A stretch of DNA of 54,927 nt from an uncultured Pseudomonadota bacterium (GTDB lineage Bacteria > Pseudomonadota > Gammaproteobacteria > Steroidobacterales > Steroidobacteraceae): the NCBI GenBank assembly GCA_903858165.1, contig CAIOHZ010000006.1, positions 1 to 54,927 of the forward strand. Reading direction: 5' to 3'. Shown here one piece after another: positions 8,791 to 17,504 of this stretch; within the stretch, counting starts at the first letter, position 1, and every line of letters begins with the position of its first letter. A program made the position numbers and the translations under genes. The notes beneath the pieces are model-generated. The model had not been told where the DNA came from and did not search any database. It worked only from the letters and a program-made list of their open reading frames with translations.

Positions 8791-10036
8791 TCTCCACAGA
8801 CGCTATGGTGCCCGCGGCCTGCGTATTTTTACGTGCGCCGCGGGTCACTTCAAACGGCCCTATCGCAGGGTAAGTTGCTCGTTGATGGCAACTGATGCAG
8901 TTACTGACCATTCCACTCCCCTGGCCACTATCCGCAAAGCGGGCCTCGAGCCAGGGATTGAAAACCACTCGCGGTGAACCGTCACGCTCACGTGGGTGAA
9001 CCGCATCAAACGCGACATTCATCAAATAGTTCGACCAAGGACCGCCCAAATTCTTTGGACGGTCGGCAGCAAACGGGCCGCTCATAGCACTGTCATGCCA
9101 CCAGAGGGTTCCCCAAACCCAGTCGGGCAGCTCACGCGTGGCTACGTGGAGCGCCACCAATGCCAGATGGTCGCCAGTGCGGAAACCCCGCCCGAGAACC
9201 ATTGCGGCCAGTTTGCGAGCCGTAGGTTCGTTCCTCAACTGCTCGACCATCGCTGCATCCAACCGTAGGTGATAAAAGCGGTCGATGCCGACACAGTTAA
9301 GCCGACGAGTTCGCCCCATCAACTGTACCTCGACCGTCCTTGGGGCTCCGTGGGTTGGGCATACGGCCACCATGCGGCGCCAGCTCGGATAATCGTTTCC
9401 GCCTGCCGCCGCAATATGCAATTCAGCGTCCCAGACAGGCATTGCTACGGGAGCATCGCCGGCCACTGGCCACCACGCAGACTTCAGGACGATGGCTGAG
9501 CGCGGAAACGTTGGAACGTCTCTCGAAACAGTGTCTAGCTTTCCGCCTTTTCGCGACACCGTCATCGACTGTAGCGTGGCGCGCCGCTGCAGCGCGTTCG
9601 CCCGAATATGCCTGGCGGCTGCTTCGTTGTAGTGCGCCACGACGATGAGCGGCGGACCGCTGGAATGTGCCGCACGCGCTGCAGCCGACTCTTCCACTTC
9701 GAAAGCCCTTAGCGGGCTTCGAGTAGCCAAGGGTGCAGCGCTAGTGATGGCAAAAACATCCTTCGCCCCGGACCATGTCAGGAATTGTGGCAAGCGTGAA
9801 GGACTATGACTACGGGTCAATTCGCCTAGCACATGCCATAAGTGGCGCCGTTGTCCGCCGAGATCCGCGGTTCGTTTCAACTTTTCGAGCGAGGCCTCAG
9901 GGGCAGGGAACTGGGCCCGCTCCACGTCACGAACCGCAGGCTTTTCAGCGGCCGTGCGAGCGCCCAAGGTGCCAGGAACCGTGGCCAGCGCGGCAAACAG
10001 CACGCCCGCCGACCAGCGACCTAGCCGAGAATTCAT
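8753..10036 (-). CDS. Exported single c-haem protein of unknown function
   Basis: A 427-residue protein with an N-terminal signal peptide (cleavage near residue 26, after TLGA) and one c-type haem motif close to the C-terminus (C380, C383, H384: NCISCHQRATYP). The region between has no domain I recognise; it is rich in Trp and His, with WVWGTLWWHDS around 307-315. Similar 'cytochrome P460/c-like' annotations may be given by database searches, but I cannot assign one. Its start overlaps the stop of the 140-residue gene by 4 bp (ATGA), so the two are translationally coupled, and its 3' end overlaps the convergent PQQ-dehydrogenase gene by 38 bp. A periplasmic redox role beside the PQQ enzyme is inferred. 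Confidence 0.75.
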   Translation of the reverse strand: MNSRLGRWSAGVLFAALATVPGTLGARTAAEKPAVRDVERAQFPAPEASLEKLKRTADLGGQRRHLWHVLGELTRSHSPSRLPQFLTWSGAKDVFAITSAAPLATRSPLRAFEVEESAAARAAHSSGPPLIVVAHYNEAAARHIRANALQRRATLQSMTVSRKGGKLDTVSRDVPTFPRSAIVLKSAWWPVAGDAPVAMPVWDAELHIAAAGGNDYPSWRRMVAVCPTHGAPRTVEVQLMGRTRRLNCVGIDRFYHLRLDAAMVEQLRNEPTARKLAAMVLGRGFRTGDHLALVALHVATRELPDWVWGTLWWHDSAMSGPFAADRPKNLGGPWSNYLMNVAFDAVHPRERDGSPRVVFNPWLEARFADSGQGSGMVSNCISCHQRATYPAIGPFEVTRGARKNTQAAGTIASVETSSLWSLPLQAH

Positions 10037-10455
10037 CCGGCGCTAGTGCGCTTCGGCGCCAGCACGCAGTCCGCTTGTACTGGGGAGACGGCGCCTCCGG
10101 GGGGGCGACGCTTGGTTGCCCTGGCCAGAACGAAGCCGGGCTTCGAGCAATTGAATTTCAGAGCGCTCGGCGCGAAGTACTTCGGAATATGTAACTTGAA
10201 CCTGCCCGCGTCGTCCGTGACCATGATGTACGAGGTGTTCTCAGCGCTGAACTCCACAGTCACGCCACTGAGAAAACGGCCGGCGGTATCCTTGGTGGAG
10301 CCGAAGTAGGTATTGGCCGCCGTGTCTATGTCCATTTTAGGGTCCGGGAGATAGATTTGTGCCCGACCTGCCGACAACGGGGCCAGTAGCAACCCCAAAC
10401 ACCCGAAGTTAAGAAGGTGTCGTGCCGACAAACGGCGTCCGGATATCAATTTCAT
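10033..10455 (-). CDS. Small exported carboxypeptidase-regulatory-like domain protein
   Basis: A 140-residue protein with a signal peptide (about 1-32, ending SAGRA) followed by a single beta-sandwich of the carboxypeptidase-regulatory type: GRFLSGVTVEFSAENTS and then DDAGRFKLHIPKYF, the usual 'xDxxGxF' turn. Two cysteines (in FNCSKPG and QADCVL) could form a disulfide. The same domain type occurs fused to haem and propeller domains in the two larger exported proteins of this cluster, so this may be a stand-alone version serving as a binding or scaffold module in the periplasm. It overlaps the downstream c-haem gene by 4 bp. Confidence 0.75.
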   Translation of the reverse strand: MKLISGRRLSARHLLNFGCLGLLLAPLSAGRAQIYLPDPKMDIDTAANTYFGSTKDTAGRFLSGVTVEFSAENTSYIMVTDDAGRFKLHIPKYFAPSALKFNCSKPGFVLARATKRRPPGGAVSPVQADCVLAPKRTSAG

Positions 10456-10494
10456 CTTCGGCCTCCTTGCGAGTGAGCCGATACGCAGCCACTC

Positions 10495-10818
10495 CTAGTA
10501 GAGGAAGTACGGCCGCAAATAGTAAAGACAGACAGCAACAGCGCCGTAAGGGAAGATCCACTGGAGGGATTTGAACCGTGCCGCCATCCAGTCGTCTTTC
10601 ACCAAAAAAGCGCCCACCAAAGCCACCAGCGCGGCACTGGCCATAAGGCCGTACCAAGCCATACCAGGCCCTACATGAACAGCGGAGTCTGCGGCTCCCC
10701 AGGCAATTTCACCGTTGACCGGATAGTACCGGAACAAAGGCTTTTCGAAACCGTAAAAGCCCACATAGGCAAGACAAAACAAGGCGGAAAATGCACGCGG
10801 CGACCATGAGATTTTCAT
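10495..10818 (-). CDS. Small integral membrane protein, three predicted segments
   Basis: A 107-residue hydrophobic protein with membrane segments at about 9-24, 52-75 and 86-104, beginning MKISWSPRAFSALFC. No known domain is recognised. Its start overlaps the stop of the 153-residue membrane protein gene by 4 bp, suggesting coupled expression and perhaps a joint complex. Position next to c-haem protein genes makes a quinol- or cytochrome-interacting membrane anchor plausible, but this is inference. Confidence 0.65.
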   Translation of the reverse strand: MKISWSPRAFSALFCLAYVGFYGFEKPLFRYYPVNGEIAWGAADSAVHVGPGMAWYGLMASAALVALVGAFLVKDDWMAARFKSLQWIFPYGAVAVCLYYLRPYFLY

Positions 10819-11276
10819 GCCAAACCCCTAATATTGTTGAGAAGGTGGCCCGCAATGAAATCGAACCAAACCACCCCTGCAATAAAAGCGGTAATCATGC
10901 GCCGATCCGTCAAGGTCGACGGATCTCCGGCCGAACGCCACGCGACTGCATAAAGTGGCAGAACGAAAACCCCGATGCCGCCGGCATGTTCTTTGATTTC
11001 GAAGAGACCTACCGCCCAGAGCAGCCCGAGTTCTTCAAATGGAATCCGCACATCAACGCGGTAAGCCGGGTAGATGACACTACCGAGAACAAACACGACG
11101 AGGTAGAGCCAAATGACCGGAACAGTGAAACGTCCAGCGTCTACCCGCGCGTAACGGGAAACGAAGGCTCCACCTGGCGTCGTTTGCCGGAAGAACAACG
11201 ACGCAGCTTGATGCGACACTGCACCCAAAAGTGCTACCGCCGTCAGACCGTGGAGTATCAATAGCAAAGTGATCAT
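10815..11276 (-). CDS. Four-helix integral membrane protein with intramembrane histidines
   Basis: A 153-residue protein with four predicted membrane segments and histidines at segment ends (LHGLTAV and SHQAASL near the N-terminus, KEHAGG in the middle, AGHLL near the C-terminus). The helix-plus-His pattern is reminiscent of small b-type cytochrome anchors, but no family signature is certain. It lies 36 bp downstream of the SDR gene and overlaps the next membrane-protein gene by 4 bp. With the adjacent c-haem proteins it could form the membrane part of an electron-transfer module (inference). Confidence 0.65.
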   Translation of the reverse strand: MITLLLILHGLTAVALLGAVSHQAASLFFRQTTPGGAFVSRYARVDAGRFTVPVIWLYLVVFVLGSVIYPAYRVDVRIPFEELGLLWAVGLFEIKEHAGGIGVFVLPLYAVAWRSAGDPSTLTDRRMITAFIAGVVWFDFIAGHLLNNIRGLA

Positions 11277-11312
11277 GCTCTGCCCCCCATATTCAACATG
11301 GGTCTACCGGAA

Positions 11313-12056
11313 TTACAAGCCCAGCCCGCCGTCCGTAACGAGTTCAGCTCCCGTCATGTTGCTCGACAAATCGCCGGCCAAGTAAACGACGATCTCAACG
11401 ATATCGGCAGTGGTCGCCATGCGGCCCAGCGGCACCGCGGCCTCGAACTGCTTCAGAGCCTCTGGGTCATGATCATTCAGCATCGGCGTATCGACCAAAC
11501 CCGGGTGGATTGAGTTGACCCGAATTTTGAATGGCGCCACTTCGCGAGCAACACACTTGGTCATTCCACGCAGGGCCCACTTGCTCCCGGCGTAGGCAAT
11601 CATTCCCGGGAAGCCGCGCATACCAGCCACCGAAGAGATGTTGACGATGGAGCCGCCGCCAGCAGCCTTCATGGGCGCTAGAACTGCTTTCATCCCGAGG
11701 AATGGGCCGTACTGATTCACGCGGTAGTGCCGATCGAACGATTCTGCCGTCGTGTCCTCGAGCATTGCCGGGGTAAAAATTCCTGCATTGTTCACCAAGA
11801 TATCAATGCGGCCGAACTTTTCGAGGGCAGTATCCACCACGCTGCGCCATTGGGCTTCATTCGCCACATCGTGTTGAATGAAGATAGCCGCGCTACCCAG
11901 TTCCGCAGCCAGGTCGGCACCACTCGGCAACAGGTCTGTCAGTACTACCCGAGCGCCTTCGGCAACAAACCGTCGGGCCTCATCGGCTCCTTGCCCGCGG
12001 GCAGCACCCGTGATGATGGCGACTTTTCCCTCAAGCTTCTTGCTAGTGGTGTTCAT
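11313..12056 (-). CDS. Short-chain dehydrogenase/reductase (SDR)
   Basis: A 247-residue classical SDR. The N-terminus has VAIITGAARGQGADEARRF (TGxxxGxG cofactor site) and the active site has Ser in NISSVAG and YAGSKWAL (YxxxK). The Asp in LTDLLP after beta-strand 2 favours NAD(H). It oxidises or reduces an alcohol/ketone, here perhaps a hydroxyl created on the imported compound. GGAGGG lies 6 bp before the ATG, inside the end of the upstream propeller gene, whose stop it overlaps by 4 bp. Confidence 0.9.
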   Translation of the reverse strand: MNTTSKKLEGKVAIITGAARGQGADEARRFVAEGARVVLTDLLPSGADLAAELGSAAIFIQHDVANEAQWRSVVDTALEKFGRIDILVNNAGIFTPAMLEDTTAESFDRHYRVNQYGPFLGMKAVLAPMKAAGGGSIVNISSVAGMRGFPGMIAYAGSKWALRGMTKCVAREVAPFKIRVNSIHPGLVDTPMLNDHDPEALKQFEAAVPLGRMATTADIVEIVVYLAGDLSSNMTGAELVTDGGLGL

Positions 12057-13723
12057 TTGTTACCCTCCGGTTCAATACAGACCAAGGAATCCATGCCGCC
12101 CTCAACCACCATTTCCATTGGCGGCATGGGGTTGCTTGAGGAACAGACGCGGCCGTCCCCTGGAAACACAACGTCGCGCATATAGGTGCCGCGCGCGGGT
12201 AGCGGATAGGAAATGAAGCGACCGCTCGCCTGCTGGAACCGGAACATACGGTCCGACTGGTTGGCCGTAACCCACACGTCCTGCGTCTTCGGGTCTACCC
12301 CAACCGCGTACGGAGCCTCCACCTCACCGGGCCCGAGCGTCGGAATCTTGTGCACGGTGAATTCCATGGTGCGCGTGTCCAACTTGGCAAGCGTGCCATC
12401 GCCGAACCCCGGTATCCACAAATTCCCCGACCGATCGAAGCGCAGACGACGTGGCCCGAAGACGGGAGGCTGGATTTCCTTGATTTCGAGTGTCTTGGGG
12501 TCGATGCGACCAACCATATTGGCCCACAGCTTGCTGTACCAAATGGACCCGTCTACAGGATTGATGTCGATACCGTAGGCACCGGGCTGACGTTCGTCAG
12601 GACGCGCCATCTTGTTTGGTAACTCAAGAAGCGTTGTCTTGCCGGTTGCCGGGTCAAAACGCCCGACCTGATTCGAAATGAACATGGTGAACCAGATCAT
12701 GCCGTCAGGCGCGAACCGGAGCGTATGCGGGTAAAGGACCGAGCCGGCAAGCCGATGGGATTTGTATGTTTTCTTGATGGGATCGAAAACACCAATCGTC
12801 CCACCAATGGCGCCGGTCGTATAAATCAAGCCATCTGGACCGGTTTGCATGCTGTGCAACCCGTGGCGCGAAGTCAGGTTAAAAGGGATGGGATACCCTT
12901 TCTCCGTGAAACTTCCACCCACCGGGACCCCCGCGTCCGCCAGCGGCACAGTGGTCGTGATGTTGGTCTTCGTGTCGGTAACGTAAATCTGGTCTACCGC
13001 TTCGTCGGTGGTATAGAACTTCCCGTCCGGCGGATAGAACTCAGTATCATGGGCGATTAGTGCGCCCTTTAGCTTCCACTCCGTTACGCGCGCGAGCATG
13101 GCTTCCGGGTCTACGGTCACGGGGGCTGCTGCACCGAGCTTCGTTCCGTCAAACGCCTCGTGCATAGCCTTGGCATAGTCCGCCACCCGAACATCGGTGG
13201 AATAGCCACAATAGCGGGTCATCATTTGCATGATGGCCGTCCAGGCTTCGGGCTCACGCGGGAACCGGGTGTAGGGGTTCCCAACCGGGTGGCAACTCAT
13301 GCAATCTGTCTGGAACTGTTTGCGCAGTTCCGGGTCCTTGAACTGGACGCGGGCAAAGTGCGTGCTAGCGGGTTGGCTATCGGAGATGGCCTGCGGGTCC
13401 GTTAGCCGCTTCAGACTGAAAGACTCCTGCAGGGTTGCATCCCCTGCAGGAACTTTCACCGCTACCGACGAGTCCTCGCTGGCTTGAGCCCGCGCGCGAA
13501 GACGAAGAGTGCCGGTCAACTCGGTCCGGAGACGGTAGCGTCCCGTTGTGTCGGTCAAGACGGTCTGCGAGACCAGCTTGGCATCGTCGTACAACGTTAC
13601 CAAGGCACCAACTGCGGGCTGGCCGCCACTAGTGACCAGCCCGGAAAAAACCGCCGCCTGAGCTCCGCCGCAGAGCGCAAGCAATGCGGCAGCAGCCAAT
13701 ACCGATTTGATTCGTGAAGCCAT
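12053..13723 (-). CDS. Periplasmic c-type haem protein with Vgb-like beta-propeller (shorter paralogue)
   Basis: A 556-residue exported protein with the same plan as 1784-3814: signal peptide (about 1-23, ending AQA), a carboxypeptidase-regulatory-like sandwich (about 24-110), a c-haem site CMSCH (C141, C144, H145), then a streptogramin-lyase-like propeller with repeats such as GIDINPVDGSIWYSKLWANM and RFDRSGNLWIPGFGDG. It immediately follows TonB receptor 2, as the longer paralogue follows TonB receptor 1, so receptor plus propeller-cytochrome looks like a repeated module. The ATG at 13723 is preceded by GGGGGG. The activity is unknown; binding or oxidation of the receptor's cargo is inferred. 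Confidence 0.8.
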   Translation of the reverse strand: MASRIKSVLAAAALLALCGGAQAAVFSGLVTSGGQPAVGALVTLYDDAKLVSQTVLTDTTGRYRLRTELTGTLRLRARAQASEDSSVAVKVPAGDATLQESFSLKRLTDPQAISDSQPASTHFARVQFKDPELRKQFQTDCMSCHPVGNPYTRFPREPEAWTAIMQMMTRYCGYSTDVRVADYAKAMHEAFDGTKLGAAAPVTVDPEAMLARVTEWKLKGALIAHDTEFYPPDGKFYTTDEAVDQIYVTDTKTNITTTVPLADAGVPVGGSFTEKGYPIPFNLTSRHGLHSMQTGPDGLIYTTGAIGGTIGVFDPIKKTYKSHRLAGSVLYPHTLRFAPDGMIWFTMFISNQVGRFDPATGKTTLLELPNKMARPDERQPGAYGIDINPVDGSIWYSKLWANMVGRIDPKTLEIKEIQPPVFGPRRLRFDRSGNLWIPGFGDGTLAKLDTRTMEFTVHKIPTLGPGEVEAPYAVGVDPKTQDVWVTANQSDRMFRFQQASGRFISYPLPARGTYMRDVVFPGDGRVCSSSNPMPPMEMVVEGGMDSLVCIEPEGNK

Positions 13724-13758
13724 GGAACCCCCCTACGCTCGGCGAACCGCAGAGCAGA

Positions 13759-16167
13759 CTACCGCGTCTTTGTCGTCCAGGAAATACCATAGGTGGCAGG
13801 CATTCCGGCCCAACGAGCCGTGAAGTCAGACGACGTCACCACGTTGTTCCAGTAGTACTTGTTCCCGAGGTTCTTGCCCCAGACCATGACCGACCAGTTT
13901 CCATCCGCTCCCTCGAGACCGAAGCGGGCATCAACCGTCGAATAGGACTCGGTACGGAACGGGTAGACCACGCCTGGCTTCACGCGCGTGTGGGTGGAAT
14001 TGGTGGCCACGATGGAGGAACCACCGGGAACCGTGTCCGCACCACTGCGTCCATTCAGGCTGATACCAAAGAATGGCGTGAAATTCGTCGCACCCTCGAA
14101 GCGGTAGTCCGCATTCAAGCCGTAGCTGAACTTGGGCGCAAACGGGAGCTCGGAGCCTGCAAAACTACGGGTCCGGCCAACATAGTCAACACCACTGTAT
14201 TCCGTAATCTCCGTCTTGAGGTAGGTCAGCGGCACGCTGACAGTCAGGGCGGGAATCGGGCGGATCGTGAGATCCACTTCGACACCAGTCACCTTGGACT
14301 TCGGAATGTTACGCAGGATGTCGAGAATGCCGAAAATGGGGTCTGCAGCCTTGGTCAGCACCTGCTTGTCTTCGTAGCTATAGTGGAAGACGGCAGCATT
14401 CAACTGTGCTTTTCGATCAAGGAAGCTGGCCTTGAAGCCGGCTTCATAGGCAGTAACGGATTCCTGGGTCACCGGGGCGAACTGGCTAACCGTCGCCGCT
14501 GCCAAGATGGGGAAGCTGCCCGCCTTGAACCCGCGAGATGCATTGAAGTACACCAGGGTCGACGGCTGAATACGGTAGTCGACACCCACCCGCCAAGAGA
14601 CGTTCGTTTCTTTTAGCGTCGTTGCCGTAGGCGTGCCACTGGGCGCGAGCCGCGAGTTCAGCGAGAAGCAGTTGTTGTCGAAGTATCCCACCGAATTGAC
14701 AGGCGTATAGCTCCCGGGAGTCGGGTTGAAAAGCGAACCGAGGAAGTTGAAAAGACCAGCAATTTTGCCATCGCCCGCATCGAAGCCGCACTGCGCCGCG
14801 GCATTTTCCGAGCTCGTGTAGCGCGCACCGGCCTTCAACGTCAGGTCTGTGGAGATGTCGTATTCGACGTTACCGAACGCCGCATAGGTCTTGATGTCCT
14901 GTGCGCCTTGCTGGTAGTTCTGGAAAATGAAGTTTTTGCTGGCGCTAAAGCTGTTGTTGTCCGGATAAACCAGCAACTGCCGCTCGAACGTTTCGCTGTC
15001 TTCATAATTGGCACCAACCACCCAGCGGATTGCGCCGTCACCCTTGTTGGCCAACCGCAGTTCTTGATTCAACGAACGGATATGTCCAGCGTCTTCCTGA
15101 ATGTCAGTCACGATCAACGCTGAACCGTCACCATCGGTGGTTTGGTTCTGCGTGTAGTGGTTATAAGAGGTGAGCGATGTCAGGGTCAGCGCATCGTTCA
15201 AGTCGACGTCGACCCGAACCGCGGGCTGGAAGAATGTTGCGCGACCACGAGGGGCATTAATCCCACCCGCCCAATCGGCAGCCTGCGGTTTGGAGGGCGA
15301 AAACGGCGCCGCTATCTCCTGAGGCTGCTCGTCACCCGGCGTTTGCGGCTGCAACAGGATGTACTGGCCGGCCTGCGGCTGCGAGGTGTCGTAGTAGCCG
15401 TTAAGGCTGAACGCCACGCGCACATTCGAAGACGGCTCCCAGTCGACCAGCCAACGGGCGGCGGCATAGCTTTGCTTGCCGTTCTTGTCCCACGGCCGGG
15501 TATAACTCTCCTGCCAACCGTCGGAATTCACTCCGCTGATGGCGACACGCGAGCGCAGATTTTCAGCCACCCGACCACTGAGGTAGGCGTTGCCCTCAAC
15601 GCGGTTGAAACGGCCGTAACCCACCTGAACGCCAGCTTCAAATTCGTCCGTGGGCTTGGCGGCGACATAGTTGATGGCGCCACCGGTAGAGTTTTGTCCA
15701 AACAGCGTACCTTGGGGGCCCTTCAGCACTTCCACGCGTTCCACGTCGAAGGTGGAATGGCGAGCAAGCACCGCAAAGGGCAAAGGCGCCTGATCCACAT
15801 AGACGCTTACTGCCGGATAGACGCCGATGGAGCTTTCGTTGAAGCCCACGCCACGCAGCGTGAGGATTGGCGTGCCGTTGACGCTGGGCGAAAACACCAG
15901 TCCGGGAACGACGCTCGCGAGACTCTCGAGCGAGTCCACACCACGCGCCGCGAGCTCAGCACCGGAGATTGGCGTGATGGTCATGCCTACCCGGTTAACC
16001 GACTCTTCGCGCTTGTTGGCGGTGACTACCACCTCGGTAAGCGTATCGCTGCTGGCGTCCGGCTCTGCCTGCGCGCCAGCTGCCGCCTGGGCGGCGCTAT
16101 AGGAAGAAAAACCGACCGCGGCCAGCGTGCAGCCCACCAGTCCGATTGTCTGAATATGCTTGTTCAT
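13759..16167 (-). CDS. TonB-dependent outer-membrane receptor (TonB2)
   Basis: From the ATG at 16167 the protein has 802 residues: signal peptide MNKHIQTIGLVGCTLAA to about residue 28, TonB-box region TLTEVVVTANKREES, plug with VLKGPQGTLFGQNSTGGAI, and a beta-barrel. GGGGGA stands 4-9 bp before this ATG; an upstream in-frame start at 16254 would add 29 non-signal residues and is less likely. It probably imports a related or identical compound to TonB1. The downstream gene 36 bp away encodes a propeller-cytochrome, repeating the TonB1 arrangement. The shared operator box lies about 120 bp upstream. Confidence 0.93.
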   Translation of the reverse strand: MNKHIQTIGLVGCTLAAVGFSSYSAAQAAAGAQAEPDASSDTLTEVVVTANKREESVNRVGMTITPISGAELAARGVDSLESLASVVPGLVFSPSVNGTPILTLRGVGFNESSIGVYPAVSVYVDQAPLPFAVLARHSTFDVERVEVLKGPQGTLFGQNSTGGAINYVAAKPTDEFEAGVQVGYGRFNRVEGNAYLSGRVAENLRSRVAISGVNSDGWQESYTRPWDKNGKQSYAAARWLVDWEPSSNVRVAFSLNGYYDTSQPQAGQYILLQPQTPGDEQPQEIAAPFSPSKPQAADWAGGINAPRGRATFFQPAVRVDVDLNDALTLTSLTSYNHYTQNQTTDGDGSALIVTDIQEDAGHIRSLNQELRLANKGDGAIRWVVGANYEDSETFERQLLVYPDNNSFSASKNFIFQNYQQGAQDIKTYAAFGNVEYDISTDLTLKAGARYTSSENAAAQCGFDAGDGKIAGLFNFLGSLFNPTPGSYTPVNSVGYFDNNCFSLNSRLAPSGTPTATTLKETNVSWRVGVDYRIQPSTLVYFNASRGFKAGSFPILAAATVSQFAPVTQESVTAYEAGFKASFLDRKAQLNAAVFHYSYEDKQVLTKAADPIFGILDILRNIPKSKVTGVEVDLTIRPIPALTVSVPLTYLKTEITEYSGVDYVGRTRSFAGSELPFAPKFSYGLNADYRFEGATNFTPFFGISLNGRSGADTVPGGSSIVATNSTHTRVKPGVVYPFRTESYSTVDARFGLEGADGNWSVMVWGKNLGNKYYWNNVVTSSDFTARWAGMPATYGISWTTKTR

Positions 16168-16275
16168 GATTCCCCCACTCGATGTGCGCAATGTTGTCGT
16201 TTCTAAACAACCGACCGCCACTTGTGCGTGGCTACGGGCTAACTGGACCGTCACTTGTCCTGATTATAAAGATTA

Positions 16276-16305
16276 CTGATATGTATGTCTAACATCTTTG
16301 TTAAA
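16276..16305 (-). promoter_or_regulatory. Promoter with shared operator box upstream of TonB2
   Basis: On the minus strand TTAACA (16299-16304) and TATCAG (16276-16281) are 17 bp apart, with ATGTTAGACA in the spacer. The layout matches the boxes near 6261, 23428, 28625 and 29600 base for base in spacing. It lies about 110 bp before the TonB2 ATG, in the gap after the thiolase stop. Confidence 0.6.
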
Positions 16306-16343
16306 TTTCGCGGATTAGTGGCCTACCGGGCATGGCAGCGCGG

Positions 16344-17504
16344 TTAGCGGCGTTCTTTCCCCAAAATGGTGATGCCCGACGCGGCCGTTGGGCCCCCTAT
16401 GTTGTGCGCCAGGCCAATTCGGGCGCCGTCGATCTGGTTGTGCGAATGCCCGCGCAACTGTTCAAAGATCTCGACGCACTGCGAAATGCCGGTGGCGCCC
16501 GGTGGGTGCCCCTTGGACTTCAGCCCACCACTCGGATTGATAGGGATACGCCCCCCGACGTAGTGGTCGCGGGCCTCGACGAGTTTGTGGGCCTCAAAGC
16601 GCTCCGCGAACCCCAAGTCCTCGTAGCTGATCAACTCCACGGCCGTAAAGCAGTCATGAACCTCGGCGAAGTCAATGTCGCGAGGACGAAGGCCAGCCAT
16701 GGCATAAGCCGCTTTGGCGGCTTTGACCGTACAAGTGAAGGTGGTCATATCACGCTTGTGCTGGTGCATGACGCGGTCAATTCCCAGACCGAAACCCAGA
16801 ACCCAAGCCGGATGGTCGGTGTACTTGGCGACATGCTCTTCCGCTACCAGAAGCACGGCCGCCGCACCGTCAGACTGCGGCGTACAGTCGAACATGCCAA
16901 AGGGCTCAGCTACCAGCGGCGCCTTCAGTACTTGTTCAACCGTAATCTCGGAACGAAGCTGCGCTTTCGGGTTTTTTACACCATGGAAATGATTCTTTAC
17001 GGCAATCATCGCCATGTGCTCGCGGGTTGCCGGCGCTTCATGCAAGTAGCGGGAAGCGTGCAAGGCAAAGTTGGCGGGCGCCAATAGCCCAAGCGGGAAA
17101 TCCCAAGCCATGTCGCGGGTTTGTGCCATCCAATCCCAAAAGGTGGACGTAGATGAGGTGTCGCGTACCTTGTCAGCGCCAATGGCCGCCACCACGTCAA
17201 CATGACCGGAACTGATGGCGTAGATAGCCTGCCGGATGATGTCCTGGCCAGTAGCGCACGCGTTCTCGGTACGGGTTACGGGAATATCGAGCAGCCCGCA
17301 AGAGTCAGCCAAAATGCCGGCACCGAAGCCGTCGGTTGTTCCAACCTCGCCCAGCCACGCCGCACCGATATCGCGGCGGTCCATGCCCTTGTCGACTGAA
17401 GCCAAGGCTTCGCCTAGAGCCATCGGAATCAGCTCTTTGATACCGCGAGAAAAGTGCTCGCCGAAGGAGGTCATGCCCGCCCCCACGATGGCTACGCGCC
17501 TCAT
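16344..17504 (-). CDS. SCP-x/lipid-transfer-type thiolase (acetyl-CoA acetyltransferase-like)
   Basis: A 386-residue thiolase-fold protein. The nucleophilic Cys lies in RTENACATGQ; the C-terminal half has the EVHDCFTAVE and GHPPGATG motifs of the SCP-x/Ltp subgroup, which lacks the second catalytic Cys of classical thiolases. Family members cleave 3-ketoacyl-CoA, or with a DUF35 partner act as retro-aldolases in steroid side-chain removal (Ltp2-ChsH2 type). Its start overlaps the stop of the DUF35 gene by 4 bp (ATGA), strong evidence that the two proteins work as a complex. Confidence 0.9.
   Translation of the reverse strand: MRRVAIVGAGMTSFGEHFSRGIKELIPMALGEALASVDKGMDRRDIGAAWLGEVGTTDGFGAGILADSCGLLDIPVTRTENACATGQDIIRQAIYAISSGHVDVVAAIGADKVRDTSSTSTFWDWMAQTRDMAWDFPLGLLAPANFALHASRYLHEAPATREHMAMIAVKNHFHGVKNPKAQLRSEITVEQVLKAPLVAEPFGMFDCTPQSDGAAAVLLVAEEHVAKYTDHPAWVLGFGLGIDRVMHQHKRDMTTFTCTVKAAKAAYAMAGLRPRDIDFAEVHDCFTAVELISYEDLGFAERFEAHKLVEARDHYVGGRIPINPSGGLKSKGHPPGATGISQCVEIFEQLRGHSHNQIDGARIGLAHNIGGPTAASGITILGKERR

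Noticed and set aside
1784-13723. Antibiotic resistance (virginiamycin B lyase) assignment for the two propeller proteins
   Set aside because: Only the propeller is Vgb-like; the lyase His/Glu residues could not be confirmed and the proteins carry haem and regulatory domains, so a resistance role is not supported.
15142-16206. 354-residue open frame on the plus strand opposite TonB2
   Set aside because: Antisense to the receptor gene, low-complexity His/Arg-rich translation, no homology recognised.
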